Shown in pieces: positions 15,445 through 17,345 of a stretch of DNA of 17,345 nt. Both the position numbers and the translations under genes were made by a program. The notes under the pieces are model-generated. The model saw only the letters and a list, made by a program, of their open reading frames with translations, had not been told where the DNA came from and ran no database searches. Source of the DNA: CAYRTD01 sp964426915 (GTDB taxonomy: Bacteria > Bacteroidota > Bacteroidia > Bacteroidales > GCA-2748055); NCBI GenBank assembly GCA_964426915.1, contig CAYRTD010000087.1, forward strand, positions 1-17,345. The letters are read 5' to 3'. Numbering within the stretch: the stretch's first letter is position 1; each line of letters starts with the position of its first letter.

Positions 15445-15687
15445 TTACTCATCACCCTTGTCTCCGCAATTTTTTGATTTTTTTGTCTGACAATCAGATT
15501 TTTCAGCTTTTGTCTGACAGTCTGCACTTTTTTTATCTTTTTTCGTTTCTTTTTTACTTTCCGATGTTTTTGGTTTTTCATCATCTACGGTAACGATTAC
15601 AGGATTATTCAGGTCTGCAGAATAAACCGGTGCAGAAACAGCGATGAAAAATACTACTACGGTTAAAATTGATAATACTTTTTTCAT
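15445..15687 (-). CDS. Small secreted Lys/Cys-rich protein, unknown function
   Basis: An 80-residue protein not recognised as any family. It has a clear signal peptide (basic start, hydrophobic core 4-19, cleavage probably near VYSAD, 21-25). The mature part is about 56 residues, highly charged and lysine-rich, with no hydrophobic core, so probably disordered. Its C-terminal third repeats the pattern SxDCQTK twice (DCQTK at 56-60 and 65-69) and ends NCGDKGDE, placing three cysteines at 57, 66 and 74. The regular spacing suggests metal binding or disulfide bonding, but neither is shown. It has its own promoter and a strong terminator, evidence that it is a real, separately expressed gene. It lies between psd and fprA on the same strand. 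Confidence 0.75.
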   Translation of the reverse strand: MKKVLSILTVVVFFIAVSAPVYSADLNNPVIVTVDDEKPKTSESKKETKKDKKSADCQTKAEKSDCQTKKSKNCGDKGDE

Positions 15688-15716
15688 AGTTCAGATTTTT
15701 TATTTAAGATTTATAT

Positions 15717-15724
15717 CAAATATA
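15717..15724 (-). promoter_or_regulatory. Predicted promoter of the small secreted-protein gene, -7 element
   Basis: The minus strand reads TATATTTG here, an exact TAnnTTTG match, 29 bases before the ATG. It falls in the 85-base gap after psd, so the small gene does not depend on the cdsA-psd transcript. Confidence 0.55.
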
Positions 15725-15772
15725 CGTGTACAGTGGCAGGATGTATGTTAATCAGTTGTTAAAACAATTCGT

Positions 15773-16447
15773 TTAAACTTTTTTTAACATGGCCAGTGGG
15801 GTAATAACCCCTTTCACGCTGTCTCCTGTTTTAACCGTGGGCTCTGAAGTAAGCGGAAGGTATATGTCTACACGGGAACCGAATTTAATGAAGCCCATTT
15901 CTTCACCGGTTTTCACATTTTTACCGGCGGAAGAATAATATTTGATTCTTCGTGCTACAAATCCGGCGATTTGTCTTATAAGAATCTCTGTCTTATCCGG
16001 GGTTTCCAGGACAGTAGTATTTCTCTCGTTTAGTTCGGATGACTTTGGTTTTCTGGCAATAAGATATTTACCCGGATGATATTTATAATATTTGACTTTT
16101 GCGTTGGCAGGGAACCAGTTGATATGCACATCCCAGACAGACATAAAGACGGAGATCAACAGTTTTTTTTCTTTGAAATATTCTTTTTCAAACACTTCTT
16201 CAATGGCCACAACTTTACCATCGGCTGAGGAAAATACCAGGTCTTCTCTGGTTTCCGGTATGCGTAAGGGCTTTCTGAAAAAACGAAAGATAAATACTAA
16301 GAGTAATAATGAAACCAGATTAAGGATATAATTAAGTATTACCGGACTGAGGTAGCGGTAGAATATATAATTCAAAACTATAAGAAATATAGCAAAGATC
16401 GTTATGATCTTATTTCCTTCTCTGTGTATTTTTATTTGCATTGACAT
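15773..16447 (-). CDS. psd: Phosphatidylserine decarboxylase (short, archaeal-type Psd)
   Basis: Converts phosphatidylserine to phosphatidylethanolamine at the inner membrane. The 224-residue proenzyme has two hydrophobic segments at the N-terminus (14-30 and 34-56), then the catalytic fold with SADGKV (74-79, Asp76), WDVHIN (105-110, His108) and the self-cleavage motif FIKFGSRVD (186-194). Cleavage between Gly190 and Ser191 would give a 190-residue beta chain and a 34-residue alpha chain with an N-terminal pyruvoyl group. This GSR form and the length mark the short archaeal-type class common in Bacteroidota, not the longer E. coli LGST class. The start could also be Met3, two codons on. It follows cdsA after 18 bases and is clearly co-transcribed; pssA, often next door, is not found here. 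Confidence 0.93.
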   Translation of the reverse strand: MSMQIKIHREGNKIITIFAIFLIVLNYIFYRYLSPVILNYILNLVSLLLLVFIFRFFRKPLRIPETREDLVFSSADGKVVAIEEVFEKEYFKEKKLLISVFMSVWDVHINWFPANAKVKYYKYHPGKYLIARKPKSSELNERNTTVLETPDKTEILIRQIAGFVARRIKYYSSAGKNVKTGEEMGFIKFGSRVDIYLPLTSEPTVKTGDSVKGVITPLAMLKKV

Positions 16448-16465
16448 ATCTAATTAAAAAATGCA

Positions 16466-17278
16466 TTACAAAACTATGAGATAAAGATAAGTGAATACAA
16501 AAGGAACAGAAAATAAAAAAGAATCAAATCTGTCCAGTGCTCCACCGTGTCCGGGCATAAGATTACCTGAATCTTTTACACCTGCATTTCTTTTTAATGC
16601 AGATTGGATTAAATCTCCTGTAGTGCCGGTAACTACAATAATAACCGAGAGAGTGATCCATTGTTCTGAATTAAGGATTCCAAAGAGGTTTTTCATTAAT
16701 ATTGCCGCCCCAACACTGAACAATAATCCTCCAAAAGCCCCTTCCCATGTTTTCTTTGGCGAGACGGAAGGAAAGATCCTGTTTTTTCCTACCAATGTAC
16801 CGGTAAGATAGGCAAATGAATCATATATCCATATAAGAGCGAAGATTCCGAGAAGAAGTTCATAATGGTAAACACTACCTGTAAATGCAATAAAAGGGAT
16901 CAGAGAAAGGGGAATACTCACGTAGGCAATCCCGAAAATTGTTGACCCCCACGATTTAAAAACTGTAGTGCTTTTATAAAATAAGGGTGGAAGTGCTAAA
17001 AGAGGGATCACAATAAGGCAAAGCAGAAGATATTCGGTAGCTAGTGCCGACACAGCCACAAGATAACAAAGTGTATAAATGATTATGCTGGCCAGGATCC
17101 CCGGAACTTTATATGGAAGCAATTTAACTTTGTAAGAAAGATTATAAAATTCGTTGAGGCAAAGAAGGTTTATAAAAAAGAACAGGATATACATTCCGAT
17201 AGGTCCTGTAATCAGAAGGATTGCAATTACAAAGACAAAAATGATTCCGCTGACTGTTCTTATAAATAAATTTTTCAA
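16466..17278 (-). CDS. cdsA: Phosphatidate cytidylyltransferase (CDP-diacylglycerol synthase)
   Basis: Makes CDP-diacylglycerol from phosphatidate and CTP, the branch point for all phospholipids. The 270-residue protein is almost entirely hydrophobic (about seven or eight membrane segments). It carries the full family signature near the C-terminus, S226-x-x-K-R ... KD ... GHGG-x-x-DR-x-D (226-252), preceded by SPKKTWEG (173-180). The start is TTG at 17276-17278: an in-frame TAA lies two codons upstream, and the next Met (29) would remove the first membrane helix. The gene is followed after 18 bases by psd. In many Bacteroidota ftsH precedes cdsA; here only 13 bases of spacer and then the terminal repeat are seen before the window ends, so the upstream neighbour is unknown. 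Confidence 0.93.
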   Translation of the reverse strand: MKNLFIRTVSGIIFVFVIAILLITGPIGMYILFFFINLLCLNEFYNLSYKVKLLPYKVPGILASIIIYTLCYLVAVSALATEYLLLCLIVIPLLALPPLFYKSTTVFKSWGSTIFGIAYVSIPLSLIPFIAFTGSVYHYELLLGIFALIWIYDSFAYLTGTLVGKNRIFPSVSPKKTWEGAFGGLLFSVGAAILMKNLFGILNSEQWITLSVIIVVTGTTGDLIQSALKRNAGVKDSGNLMPGHGGALDRFDSFLFSVPFVFTYLYLIVL

Positions 17279-17291
17279 CTTTTAAATTTAT

Positions 17292-17345
17292 TAATTAGTG
17301 TCCGTCAATAAAGTCGAGTGTCTGTTCCGATAGCTATCGGAACAT
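17292..17345. repeat. Terminal inverted copy (right) of the 54-bp dispersed repeat
   Basis: An exact reverse complement of bases 10-63, including the 22-bp palindrome (17323-17344). It begins 13 bases upstream of the cdsA start codon and runs to the last base of the window, so the true repeat may be longer. It lies where the cdsA leader or promoter would be; no TAnnTTTG box is visible between it and the start. Confidence 0.9.

Noticed and set aside
1..17345. CRISPR array, tRNA or rRNA, prophage or defence system
   Set aside because: No regularly spaced direct repeats, cloverleaf or rRNA-like sequence, and every long frame belongs to housekeeping or envelope genes.

Overview
The window is chromosomal DNA from a member of the Bacteroidota, most likely an anaerobic or microaerophilic, Bacteroidales/Marinilabiliales-like lineage. 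Three things point there. The gene sets and orders are those of the phylum (hpt-adk-obg, parE-parC-aroK, psd next to cdsA, and a PorV/PorQ-like barrel). Genes lack Shine-Dalgarno sequences. Matches to the Bacteroidota -7 promoter element TAnnTTTG sit just upstream of at least six genes. The A-type flavodiiron protein suggests a lifestyle sensitive to oxygen or NO. I saw no tRNA, rRNA, CRISPR array, prophage or intact transposase.

Layout. (1) 1-1140: a minus-strand outer-membrane barrel gene, a repeat-rich gap and the 3' end of purE. (2) 1134-4788: purE (minus) diverges from hpt, adk, obg and a PAP2 phosphatase (plus), covering purine synthesis and salvage, adenylate balance and ribosome assembly. 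(3) 4879-8415: lplA (plus) faces a secreted CIA30-domain protein and a predicted zinc-peptidase lipoprotein (both minus), which diverge from a PlsC-like acyltransferase (plus). (4) 8671-13739: parE-parC-aroK, a tight plus-strand operon for both topoisomerase IV subunits and shikimate kinase. (5) 13740-14116: a 377-nt gap without a gene, holding a repeat copy and a run of hairpins that may be a structured RNA or a remnant of a group II intron. (6) 14117-17278: minus-strand genes for a flavodiiron protein, a small secreted Lys/Cys-rich protein with its own promoter and terminator, and psd plus cdsA, consecutive steps of phosphatidylethanolamine synthesis (the intervening step, PssA, is not here).

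Most genes are ordinary housekeeping genes. The unusual content lies between them. A 54-bp sequence containing a 22-bp perfect palindrome occurs, identical and inverted, at both ends of the window. Diverged pieces of the same repeat lie at the 3' end of purE and downstream of aroK, always in the same orientation relative to the upstream gene. This is a family of dispersed, gene-end-associated repeats and may be why the contig stops where it does. Several starts are corrected from the longest open frame to the likely real start (purE, obg, plsC); two genes (the barrel and cdsA) appear to use TTG.
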